From: Prevotella sp.
GTDB lineage: Bacteria; Bacteroidota; Bacteroidia; Bacteroidales; Bacteroidaceae
NCBI GenBank assembly: GCA_017471245.1
Contig: JAFUVB010000061.1
Span: 1-64,000, forward strand
DNA: 64,000 bases
Direction of reading: 5' to 3'
Of this stretch, positions 14,041-23,184 are shown piece by piece (within the stretch, counting starts at the first letter, position 1; every line of letters begins with the position of its first letter). Both the position numbers and the translations under genes were made by a program. The notes under the pieces are model-generated. The model made no database searches, had not been told where the DNA came from, and saw only the letters and a list, made by a program, of their open reading frames with translations.

Positions 14041-15134
14041 TCATCAAAATAAATATCCTTTTGCTGCTTGATGATATCCTTTATCTGTTCCCGTAAAGAC
14101 AATGGCTGCACCACTTCCAGGTTCTCTCCATAGAGCATTATCCTGCCTCGCAGTTCACGATTGGGTTCAATCGTCAGTTGTATTTCTCCATAACAACCGT
14201 CTTTGTGTTCACCAAAGGGAAGTGTCTCTTTTTGGCTATGGTGCAGAGGCTTCGTTAGCATGAGTCCATGCTGGTATTCTGTCTTAGTGCGAATCACTAC
14301 CGTTTCGACCTTGGCATCCTTCTCGTGGGTTACACCTATTATATTTTTAAAGAACTGCTGATAGAACCCCTTGGGAGCAGGAATGTATTCCACATCATCA
14401 ACAGTAGACAGGTTCCCCACAATTCTGTCTAATGGTACGTTGTATGCCTTGAATGGTTCCCGGTTAGCATCACCAAACACGAACCAACGGCCATTGTACT
14501 CTTTCAGGTATTGAGGATGGAAAGCCAGTTCGAATGGCGCTTGTCCAAATGGTTGATAGGAGAACCGCAGCACCTGATGGTCTGTGATGGCCTTATTGAT
14601 CGCTGGCAGCAAATCAATATTCTTAAGGTTTTGCTCCAGACTGGAACGTATATGACCAGCACCATTTTCAATATCCCTATTTGTGTCAAGCAGTAATTGG
14701 GTGTTCTCAAAGAAAGCAGAGAACCAACTATATGGCAAGATCCCGGCTGATGCTTTGCAAAAAGCAACATAGTCTTCCAGCCTCTTTTGTTCTATAGCCT
14801 GACGTTCTGCTGCCAACGGATCATCACTCTCGCCTATATAACGGAATGCTTTCCCTTTGCCATTCTTTCCATTATACTCAATACATCCTGGATAAACAGT
14901 CTCTAATGTCTTGATCAATTCAGAAGAAGCCTTCTTCAAGTCACCATAAAACTTTTCTCGTGACAATGTTGCTATTGGATTGTGGGCATAGAACCCTTTA
15001 GGTTTTCTTCGCTTGATGCACATCACATCTGCAAGAGTCACATACTCCCGCTTCATCAGTTCTTCGTAAAGGATGTTCACGAAAGTCGTCTTTACGCCTA
15101 AACCAGCAAATATGTTCTTAGTAGCCATCCCCAT
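14031..15134 (-). CDS. WYL-domain transcriptional regulator
   Basis: The protein has 367 aa from the ATG at 15134. The middle holds a WYL domain (ADHxVLRFSYQPFGQAPFEL followed by HPQYLKEYNGRWFVFGDANR and AYNVPLDRI), a ligand-sensing fold used by regulators of several defence systems, and the C-terminal part resembles the WCX extension. The N-terminal 100 residues are probably a winged helix but the match is weak. An upstream Met would start at 15215, but a TAACTTTG promoter at 15156-15163 lies downstream of it, so 15134 (or 15128) is chosen. It may control the cas and helicase operons through the shared palindromes; that link is inference. Confidence 0.85.
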   Translation of the reverse strand: MGMATKNIFAGLGVKTTFVNILYEELMKREYVTLADVMCIKRRKPKGFYAHNPIATLSREKFYGDLKKASSELIKTLETVYPGCIEYNGKNGKGKAFRYIGESDDPLAAERQAIEQKRLEDYVAFCKASAGILPYSWFSAFFENTQLLLDTNRDIENGAGHIRSSLEQNLKNIDLLPAINKAITDHQVLRFSYQPFGQAPFELAFHPQYLKEYNGRWFVFGDANREPFKAYNVPLDRIVGNLSTVDDVEYIPAPKGFYQQFFKNIIGVTHEKDAKVETVVIRTKTEYQHGLMLTKPLHHSQKETLPFGEHKDGCYGEIQLTIEPNRELRGRIMLYGENLEVVQPLSLREQIKDIIKQQKDIYFDEKK

Positions 15135-15155
15135 TACGTTTATGTTTCTTCCCTG

Positions 15156-15163
15156 CAAAGTTA
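15156..15163 (-). promoter_or_regulatory. -7 promoter element of the WYL regulator
   Basis: On the minus strand this reads TAACTTTG (TAnnTTTG), 22 bp before the chosen start. A short palindrome, TCACAAG-C-CTTGTGA at 15212-15226, lies 48 bp upstream and could be an autoregulatory site; it does not resemble the GGTTCC palindrome. Confidence 0.5.
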
Positions 15164-15390
15164 CAAACATTTCTTGAATTATCGGGCTATCCAGATGAAA
15201 AAGTGGCACGATCACAAGCCTTGTGAAGTATATCTGTGAAATAAGTATCAGATAAGCATCGAATATATGGCTTCCGAATGATGATCTTTATGGGGAGGTT
15301 GGTGTTTGGCGGTTACACCCCTTGTCAGAAAAATTTATTTATCGGCACCTGCGCTTAAAGGGTTGGAAATGAGGTGTTTATGAAGAAATT

Positions 15391-15990
15391 AGGTGCACCT
15401 GCTGCGTCACCTGCTGCGTATTTTGTGGGTACTTTCTTGGCAAATCGTGCATTTTGTTAAAAAATGAGAGTGTAGAACTGTTTGATTTCCAGGCGATTAC
15501 GGTAACGAAGTAAAAATCCACGACATTTCAAAAGTGGTTTTTTCTGCCGTTGTTCGCGCGCACGAAAGAAAAATCGAGTTCGCGAATCGGAGAATTAACA
15601 GGAAACATCGAACAACTTTGACGGTCAGAGAGCGTGAAAACTCGGAAAATTGGTCACAAAGTAACGCAAAAAATACGCAGCAGGTGTCACTTCTTTTTTG
15701 TGAAAGTAGTTGATGTTCAGCTGTTTAGGCTCAGGTGCAGCAAAAAACGTTTTTTTTCTCCTGGGGGAGAGCGTTTATTGCGAGGCTGAGGCGTGAATCG
15801 TTACTCGCAAAATCTCATGACTTCTTTCTCTGAAAACCTATGCTTTGAGGGTTTCATACCATAGGTTTTACATGCCAGAACGTATGCTTCTGAGCCCCAA
15901 AACAATAGCTCTTGCAAGTCAGAATCTATGCTTTTGGAGGCGGAAACCTATGCTTTTGCAGCGCGAATCCTATGTTTTTGCAAGAAGGGT
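15391..15990. repeat. Intergenic repeat mosaic, copy A
   Basis: This gene-free stretch between the WYL gene and the receptor remnant holds three elements also seen near 44.4-44.9 kb and 62.9-63.2 kb. First, 12-bp CACCTGCTGCGT units, with perfect 17-bp inverted arms at 15408-15424 and 15670-15686. Second, a box reading GGCTCAGGTGCAGCAAAA near 15728-15745. Third, degenerate 22-bp tandem units of the type GAAACCTATGCTTTTG, about six, from 15832 to 15985. No convincing ORF or RNA gene is present; 15231-15390 shows nothing recognisable. Confidence 0.7.
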
Positions 15991-16025
15991 AGGGGCGCAG
16001 GCTTGTGCAGGGAGCGTGTTCTTGC

Positions 16026-16553
16026 TCACGGGATGAACACAGGGGGCATGCTGATGAAGGGCATGCCATTGTTCTTCTTGTTCTTGGGGAACTTGTTGAA
16101 GCGGTAGGTGAGCTTGAGCATGAAGTAGCGCGGCGTCACGTTGGTGTAGGTTTCGGTGCGTCCCTGTTCATTGACGGTGAAACGTCGGTTGCTCAGCTGT
16201 CCGAGAATATCGAAGCCTTCAGCGCTGATGGTGAGGTTTGCTTTGGGTATTGTGCGCGAGAGCGTCATGTTCCAAACCACTTCGTCGCGGTTCATCTGTC
16301 GGTGTGCGCGCTGTTGTGTCCTGCCGTGCCTGTCCATGCTATGGTCAGCGGATCCTGGAATTCGCCGTAGGAATAAGAGAAGCCGCCTTTGCGGTAGGTG
16401 GTGGTGCCTTTCCACAACGGTGCTGTCGGCGCGCAGCAGCTGGAGCGATGCTTCGGGTATGCCCATGTGGGTTTCAGCGTCGCATAGTCTGCCTTGCAAT
16501 CTATAGTTATGGTCTTGGGCGGTGGCGGTAACAACCGCGGCAAGAAGTTTCAT
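16026..16553 (-). pseudogene. Remnant of a TonB-dependent/outer-membrane beta-barrel protein
   Basis: The two ends of an outer-membrane protein of roughly 800 aa are joined here in about 175 codons. The start resembles a signal peptide plus a carboxypeptidase-like regulatory domain (YRLQGRLCDAETHMGIPEAS). The end is the last strands of a barrel (VVWNMTLSRTIPKANLTISA, then TPRYFMLKLTYRFNKF). The middle is out of frame: another frame at 16292-16420 reads YRKGGFSYSYGEFQDPLTIAW, the expected barrel-like text. So there has been a large internal deletion plus frameshifts. It is read leftward and has no visible partner (no SusD). Confidence 0.7.
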
Positions 16554-16558
16554 AAAAC

Positions 16559-16619
16559 AATCTTGCCACCAGTAGCAGATGCCTGCAGGACAGGCATGCT
16601 GCGCACTGATGGCAAGATT
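16559..16619 (-). terminator. Long hairpin downstream of fumarase
   Basis: The arms AATCTTGCCA and TGGCAAGATT close a 61-bp imperfect hairpin with an inner stem (GCAGATGCCTG against CAGGCATGCTGC). It begins 22 bp after the fumarase stop codon on the minus strand and is followed by a weak GTTTTAT run. It probably ends or stabilises the fumarase transcript. Confidence 0.5.
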
Positions 16620-16641
16620 TCAGCCGGTCAGTCGGTCGTGC

Positions 16642-18285
16642 TTAGCAGGTGGCAGGCCAGGGCTTCAGTTGCTTGAAGAAGTCATTGCCCTTGTCGTCAA
16701 CGAGAATGAATGCGGGGAAGTCTTCCACCACAATCTTCCAGATGGCTTCCATGCCGAGCTCGGGATATTCCACACATTCAATGCTCTTGATGCTGCTCTG
16801 CGAGAGCACTGCAGCCACACCGCCGATGCTGCCTAAATAGAAACCGCCATGCTTCTGGCAGGCATCGGTAACCACCTGCGAGCGGTTGCCCTTGGCAATC
16901 ATCACGAGCGAGGCTCCGTGATCCTGGAACTCGTCTACGTATGGATCCATTCGGTTGGCAGTGGTCGGTCCCATCGATCCGCACGGATATCCTTCGGGAG
17001 TCTTGGCTGGTCCTGCATAGAGCACGGGATGATCCTTGAAATACTGCGGCATGTCTTCGCCTGCATCCAAGCGTGCCTTCAGCTTGGCGTGGGCAATGTC
17101 GCGAGCCACGATGATGGTGCCCTTCAGGTTCACACGTGTGGAAACAGGATACTTGGTGAGCTCTGCGCGCACGGCATCGATGCCCTTGTCGAGGTCGATG
17201 ACGATGGTGTTGGTGCCTTCGCCTGCCTTGGCAAACTCAGCGGGAATCAGTTCGGATGGGTTGTTGTCCATCTTTTCGAGCCAAACACCGTCGCGGTTGA
17301 TCTTTGCCTTGATGTTTCGGTCGGCAGAACAGCTCACACCCATGCCGATGGGGCATGATGCACCGTGGCGCGGCAGGCGGATCACGCGGATGTCGTGAGC
17401 CATGTATTTGCCGCCAAACTGTGCTCCGAGACCAATCTTGTGAGCCTCTAACAGCAATTTCTGCTCCAAGTCGATGTCGCGGAAAGCGCGTCCTGTCTCG
17501 TCGCCGGTGGTGGGCAGGTTGTCGTAATACTTGATGCTGGCGAGCTTCACGGTGAGCAGGTTCTTCTCAGCAGATGTTCCGCCGATGACGAAAGCGATGT
17601 GGTAGGGCGGGCATGCAGCGGTGCCGAGGCTCTTCATCTTCTCCACAAGGAACGGAATGAGTGTTCCCTCGTTCTGGATGGTAGCCTTCGTCATGGGATA
17701 GAAGTAGGTCTCGTTGGCAGAACCGCCGCCCTTGGCAACCATAACGAAGCGATACTCAGCGCCTTCTACGGCTTCGATGTCGATCTGTGCAGGCAGGTTG
17801 CAGCGTGTGTTCACTTCATCATACATGTTGAGCGGAGCATTCTGCGAATAGCGCAGGTTTTCCTGAGTGAAAGTGTTGAAAACACCGAGTGAGAGTGCTT
17901 CCTCATCCTCAAAGCCTGTCCATATCTGCTGTCCTTTCTCGCCGTGGATGATGGCGGTGCCGGTGTCCTGGCAGAAAGGAAGGATGCCCTTGCACGCTGT
18001 CTCTGCATTGCGCAGGAACTGCAGGGCTACATACTTGTCGTTGTCGCTTGCCTCGGGATCGGTGAGTATCTGTGCCACCTGCTCGTTGTGAGCACGGCGA
18101 AGCATGAACTCTGCATCGTGGAATGCCTCCTGAGCCAGCAAGGTGAGTGCTTCGGGACTTACCTTTACGATTTCTTTTCCTTCAAATTCGCTAACGGTGA
18201 TGCCTTCCTTGGTGAGCAGACGATACTCGGTGTCGTCCTTACCCATCTGGAACATCGGGGCGTACTTAAATTCTACGTTTGCCAT
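16642..18285 (-). CDS. fum: Fumarate hydratase, class I (iron-sulfur)
   Basis: The enzyme interconverts fumarate and malate in the cytosol. The 547-aa length equals two-domain class I fumarases. It shows the cluster-binding cysteine in [12 protein letters not shown], the motif [20 protein letters not shown], the second-domain start and [20 protein letters not shown]. In Bacteroidota it works in the reductive branch that makes succinate and propionate. It is oxygen-sensitive, fitting an anaerobe. The gene is 57 bp downstream of the M16 peptidase, with no clear promoter of its own; a long hairpin follows. Confidence 0.96.
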   Translation of the reverse strand: MANVEFKYAPMFQMGKDDTEYRLLTKEGITVSEFEGKEIVKVSPEALTLLAQEAFHDAEFMLRRAHNEQVAQILTDPEASDNDKYVALQFLRNAETACKGILPFCQDTGTAIIHGEKGQQIWTGFEDEEALSLGVFNTFTQENLRYSQNAPLNMYDEVNTRCNLPAQIDIEAVEGAEYRFVMVAKGGGSANETYFYPMTKATIQNEGTLIPFLVEKMKSLGTAACPPYHIAFVIGGTSAEKNLLTVKLASIKYYDNLPTTGDETGRAFRDIDLEQKLLLEAHKIGLGAQFGGKYMAHDIRVIRLPRHGASCPIGMGVSCSADRNIKAKINRDGVWLEKMDNNPSELIPAEFAKAGEGTNTIVIDLDKGIDAVRAELTKYPVSTRVNLKGTIIVARDIAHAKLKARLDAGEDMPQYFKDHPVLYAGPAKTPEGYPCGSMGPTTANRMDPYVDEFQDHGASLVMIAKGNRSQVVTDACQKHGGFYLGSIGGVAAVLSQSSIKSIECVEYPELGMEAIWKIVVEDFPAFILVDDKGNDFFKQLKPWPATC

Positions 18286-18342
18286 AATGTTTTGTTTTTT
18301 GTTCTTATGATTGTTTTAAAAAGGATATTCAGTGGAATACGG

Positions 18343-21276
18343 TTAATAGCCGAATATTTCCTCCGTGCTGACACGTTTCACCGGAGCAATTTGCTGCAGT
18401 GCTTTCATGTCGAGATTCTTCTCATCGCCGAGGATGATATAGCGGTATGGCTTGTCTGCCATCTTCTGTTTCTCGAAGTCGGCGATGGATTTCAGCGTCA
18501 CACTCGGCAGAGCCTGATAGATGCGCTCATTGATGTCGTAGTCGATACCCAACAGTTTCGCGCGGATATAGGCATTCAGGATGTTGAACTTGGTGGTGCG
18601 CTGGCTTGCCAGACGCTTGGTAACCGCCTCCTTGGCAATGGCGAATGCCGTTTCGCTCTGCGGCATATTGTTGAGTATGCTGTGGAACTCCTTCACGCAA
18701 TCCATCATCTTGTCGTTCTGGGTGATGATGTTGGTGTAGTGGAACTCAGGATGGTTCTTGCGAGGAGTGCCGTTGTAGTAGGCAGAAGCGCTGTATGCCA
18801 GTCCGCGAGCCTCGCGCAATTCCTGGAACACGATACCGTTCATGCCGCCGCCGAAATACTCGTTGAATACTTCTTTCACTGCCAGGTTGTCGGCATTCCA
18901 CGGCTGGTTTTCGTTATAATACATCATCATATAGATGTTCTTGGCATCGTAGGGAGCCAGCAGCACCTCGTTCTTGGTGGCGGTTTCTTCTGTATACTCC
19001 TTGCCGGCAGGCACAGGCAGCAGCTTCTTTCCCGTCTTGTGAGCTTTCTTAACCACGTCACTCAGTTCCTTTTCGGTGGAAGGACCGTAATATAATAAGG
19101 TGTGCTCATACCGGCAAATGTCTTTCAACAGGTTGAGAAGGATTTGCGGGTCGGTTTCCCGAAGCTGCTTTTCGCTCATCTGATTGCGCTGTTGGTTATA
19201 GGAACCGTAGATGCCGTAGGTGCGAAGTGCGGAGAAGTTGTTGCGCTGATTGGTTTTCGCGTCGCTGCGTGACTTGAGAACCAGGTCAACATACTTGTTG
19301 TATGCCTGCCCGTCCACCTTGGCGTTCTTTAGCAAGTGCTCCAACAGTCTCAGTGCCTCTGGCATCTTCTCATTCAATCCGCTGAGGCTGATGGTGATGC
19401 TGTTGTTGTTTACACTGATTCTGTAGCTGCATGCCAACTGGTAGAACTTCTCTTTGATCTGCGATGCCGTAAGCTTGTCGGTGCCGAGATAGTCAATATA
19501 GTCGGCAGCCACCTCATAGCGGTTGTCTGCCTCAGTACCAAACTGATAGTGGAAGGCAAGCGTAAACAGTCCGTTTTCGGTGTTCTGCTTATAGAGCAGC
19601 GGAAGCTTCGTGCTGGTCTTCGACACGGTCAGGTCGGTATTGAAGTTGAGAAAGCGCGGCTGGATGGGCTCCACCTTGCTGTCCTGAATGTCTTTCACGA
19701 ACTGGCTCATCAGGTCGCGGTTGGTGGGTATTGGCGTGATGGCAGGCTTGTCGATCTTTTTCTGAGTGGTGTCAATGCCTTTCTTCTTGTAGATAACCAC
19801 ATAGTTGTTCTGGAAATGGCGCTTTGCGAAATCAACAACATCTTGTTTGGAGAGCCTTGCAATACGGTCGATCTTGCCAACTTCCTGTTCCCAGGGTATG
19901 CCGTTGATGAAAGCGTCAACATATTTGTCGGCTCGCTTCTTATTATCTTCCAAAGAACGGTAGTAGTTCAGTTTCATGTTGTTGATCACTGAAGGGATCA
20001 GCTCGTCGGCGAACTCACCATTCTTGAGCTTCTCAATCTCTACGAGCAACAGCGAGCGCACTTCATTGAGCGTCTGTCCTTCCTTGGGATTGCCGCCAAC
20101 GATGAATCCGCCGAGGTCGGCCAATGCTTCTGAGCCGGCAAAGGCACCCAGCACCTTCATGTTCTGGTTCAGGTTGAGGTCAATCAGTCCAGCTCTTCCG
20201 TTGCTCAAGATCTCGCCCACCAAGTCGAGTGTGTCGTTCTGCAGTGAAGCAGCCTTCTCGAATCTCCATCCTAACCAGATGCATTCTGCTTCCGGGCCAT
20301 ATACGGTGGTGTCGCGTGGCGCGGTAATCGGTTTCATGGCAGGGAAAGTGGGCTGGCTAACATCCTTCCCCGGTTTCCAGGAGCCGAAATACTTGTCGAT
20401 GATGGCGATGGTCTTGTCCATGTCCATGTCGCCACTCATGCATACTGCCACATTGTTTGGCACGTACCAATGGTTGAAGTATTTCTTGATATTGGTGATG
20501 GAAGGGTTCTTCAGGTGCTCCTGGGTTCCGATGGTGGTCTGTGTGCCGTATGGATGAGTGGGGTAGAGCATGGTGCAGAGGGCGGTGAACAGCTTGCGCT
20601 GGTCGCTCGAAAGGCCGATGTTATACTCTTCGTATACCGCTTCCAGCTCAGTGTGGAAGCCGCGGATCACCATGTTCTGGAACCTGTCAGCCTGAATCTT
20701 CGCCCAGTTCTCCACTTCATTGCTGGGGATATCCTCTGTATAGCATGTCACATCGTTGCTGGTATAGGCATTCGTTCCTTCTGCACCGATGGCAGCCATC
20801 AGCTTGTCATACTCATTCGGAATGAAATACTGTGCAGCAAGCTGTGATATGCTGTCGATTTCATGATACTTCTGCGCGCGCAGGGCGGGATCGGTGATCA
20901 GGCGATACTCCTCGTATTTCTTTTCAATCTCATCAAGCAAAGGCTCTTCAGCCACCGGGTCAGTGGTGCCGAACAGCTTCGTACCTTTGAACATCAGGTG
21001 CTCCAGATAGTGTGCCAGACCTGTTGTCTCTGACGGATCGTTCTTGCTTCCGGTTCTCACGGCAATATATGTCTGAATACGGGGTTTCTCTTTGTTTACC
21101 GAAAGAAATACTTTCAGCCCATTGTCCAATGTGTAGATGCGCGTTTGCATCAGGTCGCCAGGCACGGTTTCATACTTATAGTCTTTTGCCGTGGCTGGCA
21201 GGCACATGAAAAGGCAGAGAGACAGCATCCATCTCATGCTTTTCTTGCTGCATAAACAGAAAAATTTCCTTAGCAT
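18343..21276 (-). CDS. Insulinase-like zinc metallopeptidase (family M16), secreted
   Basis: The 977-aa protein has an N-terminal signal peptide (basic start, hydrophobic MRWMLSLCLFMCLPATA, cleavage near residue 30). It carries the inverted zinc motif HXXEH as HYLEH (His89, Glu92, His93) and the distal Glu in ELEAVYEEYN. The N-terminal active half and C-terminal inactive half (two M16_C domains each) give the full-length two-fold architecture. It probably degrades peptides in the periplasm. It lies between the DUF4954 gene (34 bp) and fumarase, in a leftward operon. Confidence 0.93.
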   Translation of the reverse strand: MLRKFFCLCSKKSMRWMLSLCLFMCLPATAKDYKYETVPGDLMQTRIYTLDNGLKVFLSVNKEKPRIQTYIAVRTGSKNDPSETTGLAHYLEHLMFKGTKLFGTTDPVAEEPLLDEIEKKYEEYRLITDPALRAQKYHEIDSISQLAAQYFIPNEYDKLMAAIGAEGTNAYTSNDVTCYTEDIPSNEVENWAKIQADRFQNMVIRGFHTELEAVYEEYNIGLSSDQRKLFTALCTMLYPTHPYGTQTTIGTQEHLKNPSITNIKKYFNHWYVPNNVAVCMSGDMDMDKTIAIIDKYFGSWKPGKDVSQPTFPAMKPITAPRDTTVYGPEAECIWLGWRFEKAASLQNDTLDLVGEILSNGRAGLIDLNLNQNMKVLGAFAGSEALADLGGFIVGGNPKEGQTLNEVRSLLLVEIEKLKNGEFADELIPSVINNMKLNYYRSLEDNKKRADKYVDAFINGIPWEQEVGKIDRIARLSKQDVVDFAKRHFQNNYVVIYKKKGIDTTQKKIDKPAITPIPTNRDLMSQFVKDIQDSKVEPIQPRFLNFNTDLTVSKTSTKLPLLYKQNTENGLFTLAFHYQFGTEADNRYEVAADYIDYLGTDKLTASQIKEKFYQLACSYRISVNNNSITISLSGLNEKMPEALRLLEHLLKNAKVDGQAYNKYVDLVLKSRSDAKTNQRNNFSALRTYGIYGSYNQQRNQMSEKQLRETDPQILLNLLKDICRYEHTLLYYGPSTEKELSDVVKKAHKTGKKLLPVPAGKEYTEETATKNEVLLAPYDAKNIYMMMYYNENQPWNADNLAVKEVFNEYFGGGMNGIVFQELREARGLAYSASAYYNGTPRKNHPEFHYTNIITQNDKMMDCVKEFHSILNNMPQSETAFAIAKEAVTKRLASQRTTKFNILNAYIRAKLLGIDYDINERIYQALPSVTLKSIADFEKQKMADKPYRYIILGDEKNLDMKALQQIAPVKRVSTEEIFGY

Positions 21277-21310
21277 GTCGTTGACTGATTATTTGTTTTG
21301 TTACTATTGC

Positions 21311-23164
21311 TTAATCCTCATAATCTGTTTCGTGATCCAGTTTCTCTATGAAATCGTTGAACACTTCTTCCTCCACATCCCCCATGGCATACTCTTTCTC
21401 GGCATCTTTCCGGATTTCGGCAATCCATGCACGCCGAGCCTGCACGTAGTCGTTATGGATATGGTCGATGTCGGCGGGTGTAATCTCTTCCAGTCCATAG
21501 TAGTCGAGGATCAGCTGGTATGACCATGCCCAGCGGTAGTCGCTGTAGTGGTCGTTGATTTCGGTGAAGCGGTTCAGCATTTGCTGAATGTTCTCAATGC
21601 GCCCGTTCTTGATGTCTTCCACCATGCGTTGCTCCTCACTCACTGGCAATAGCAAACCAGAGAGATCAGACCATCGGCCTTTACCCACATCGCTTGTGGG
21701 CTTTTCGAAGAATCCCTCCTTCTGTGCACGCTTGAGCACGGCTCCCATATAGATGCGCAGTGCGATGTCGTAGTATTTCAGTCCCTTCCTGAGCGACGAA
21801 GCGTTGATGACATATTCATGGAAATTGTATGTTGACACATTGTCGCCGCTTGCCTGCCGGAGTGCTTCCAGGATTTTCCTTCCCTCAAGAATCTCGCCCA
21901 CGGTGAAAGGTGACAACCAGTCGAAGTTGATGATGCTCTTTCTGGATTGCTTGGAGCGCTTGTCGCGCTTGGGCCATTTCTTGATGTCGCGGTAGAGACC
22001 CACGGTTGTGATATTGCGTCCCGGCACAATATACATGGTCTCGCCGTATGCCATCAGGTAGGAGAACGGCAGGTTGCGGGTGTCGGGATGGTGCATCAGC
22101 TTGCCGAAACACACGGAGAATGCGCCGATGGTGGCAGGCATGAGGATGTAGGCACCGCTTGCTGTCTTGGTTCCTCGTTCCAGTGTGCCATAGTGCATCG
22201 GCCCCATCTTGTAGGCATGGTTAGAGAAATTCGTGTTTGATCCGGCGTTATAGAATGAGAACTCTCCACCAATGAGCAGGCTCGACTTATGGTGGCTGGC
22301 AGAGAACGGACCGCAGAAGGCGGCGCATGCCTCACCATTGGCCATGAATGAATTGGCGAAGAACAGGCTGGCTTCGGCCGTGAATCCATTGGTGATCTGG
22401 CAAGCCTCGCCCACGAAACAGTCTTGCATCTTCACCGAATTGTTGATGGAGCAACCGTCGCAGATGATGGAGTTCTCGCAGATGACACCAGTGCCGATGT
22501 ATACTGAAGCATCTTTCGACGACATGATCGTGCATTCGCTCAGGCGGGCTGCACCACTGATTTCGCAGTCGCCTTTGACGATGGTGTTCGTAATGTCTTT
22601 GGTGTTCACGATTTTCACATTGTTTCCTATCAAACCGCGGTCGGGTCTGCCCACTCGCAGCTCATCTTCAATCATCTGGTGCAAGGTTTGTCTGAGTGCC
22701 TTGTCGTTGAAATGCTTCACCATGAATGCGGCAACCTGACTGTTTAGCTCGCGGAAGAGCGTCACATTGCCGTCGCCCATTTCGTTCAGTACGCTGATCA
22801 CGCTTCCTTCTCCGTAGGTGGCATCGTCTGTGGTCTCAAGCGTGCAGATGTTAGAGATGTAGCAGTCGTTGCCGATCGTATAGTTGTTGATGTATATGCC
22901 CACTTTCTCTATCAGGCAGTCGTTGCCTACAGAGACGTTGCGGAGTGTGGCATCGTTGATGCCGGAATGCTTGAAGAAGCCTTTGCTCACTTCTACGAGT
23001 TTGTCGAATGAACCGAGGTGGATGTCGCCATAGAACATCACGCGGTGGAACGAATACGGCTTGAAGCTGTCGGCAACCATGATGCGGTTCCAGTCTTCAG
23101 CCCAGCAGTTGTTGTTTTCAAGGATGGTAATCTCCTCATCCGTTAGGTGTCTGTATTCCATCAT
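21311..23164 (-). CDS. DUF4954 family protein with a left-handed beta-helix
   Basis: This 617-aa protein belongs to DUF4954, a Bacteroidota family of unknown function. Residues about 80-290 are hexapeptide-type repeats (for example GNDCLIEKVGIYINNYTIGN and GTGVICENSIICDGCSINN), forming a left-handed beta-helix as in acyltransferases and sugar-nucleotide enzymes. The C-terminal third is helical. No signal peptide is seen, so it is cytosolic. Activity as a transferase is possible but unproven. It lies 20 bp after hflX. Confidence 0.9.
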   Translation of the reverse strand: MMEYRHLTDEEITILENNNCWAEDWNRIMVADSFKPYSFHRVMFYGDIHLGSFDKLVEVSKGFFKHSGINDATLRNVSVGNDCLIEKVGIYINNYTIGNDCYISNICTLETTDDATYGEGSVISVLNEMGDGNVTLFRELNSQVAAFMVKHFNDKALRQTLHQMIEDELRVGRPDRGLIGNNVKIVNTKDITNTIVKGDCEISGAARLSECTIMSSKDASVYIGTGVICENSIICDGCSINNSVKMQDCFVGEACQITNGFTAEASLFFANSFMANGEACAAFCGPFSASHHKSSLLIGGEFSFYNAGSNTNFSNHAYKMGPMHYGTLERGTKTASGAYILMPATIGAFSVCFGKLMHHPDTRNLPFSYLMAYGETMYIVPGRNITTVGLYRDIKKWPKRDKRSKQSRKSIINFDWLSPFTVGEILEGRKILEALRQASGDNVSTYNFHEYVINASSLRKGLKYYDIALRIYMGAVLKRAQKEGFFEKPTSDVGKGRWSDLSGLLLPVSEEQRMVEDIKNGRIENIQQMLNRFTEINDHYSDYRWAWSYQLILDYYGLEEITPADIDHIHNDYVQARRAWIAEIRKDAEKEYAMGDVEEEVFNDFIEKLDHETDYED

Positions 23165-23184
23165 ATTATTTTGTGTTAAATGTG

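Noticed and set aside
15832-15985. CRISPR-like array from the AAACCTATGCTTTC repeats
   Set aside because: The period is 22 bp with only 6-8 variable bases between cores, far too short for spacers, and no cas genes are linked.
15301-16020. tRNA or insertion sequence in the 15.3-16.0 kb gap
   Set aside because: No cloverleaf, CCA end or transposase frame was found; the stretch is explained by repeat mosaic A.
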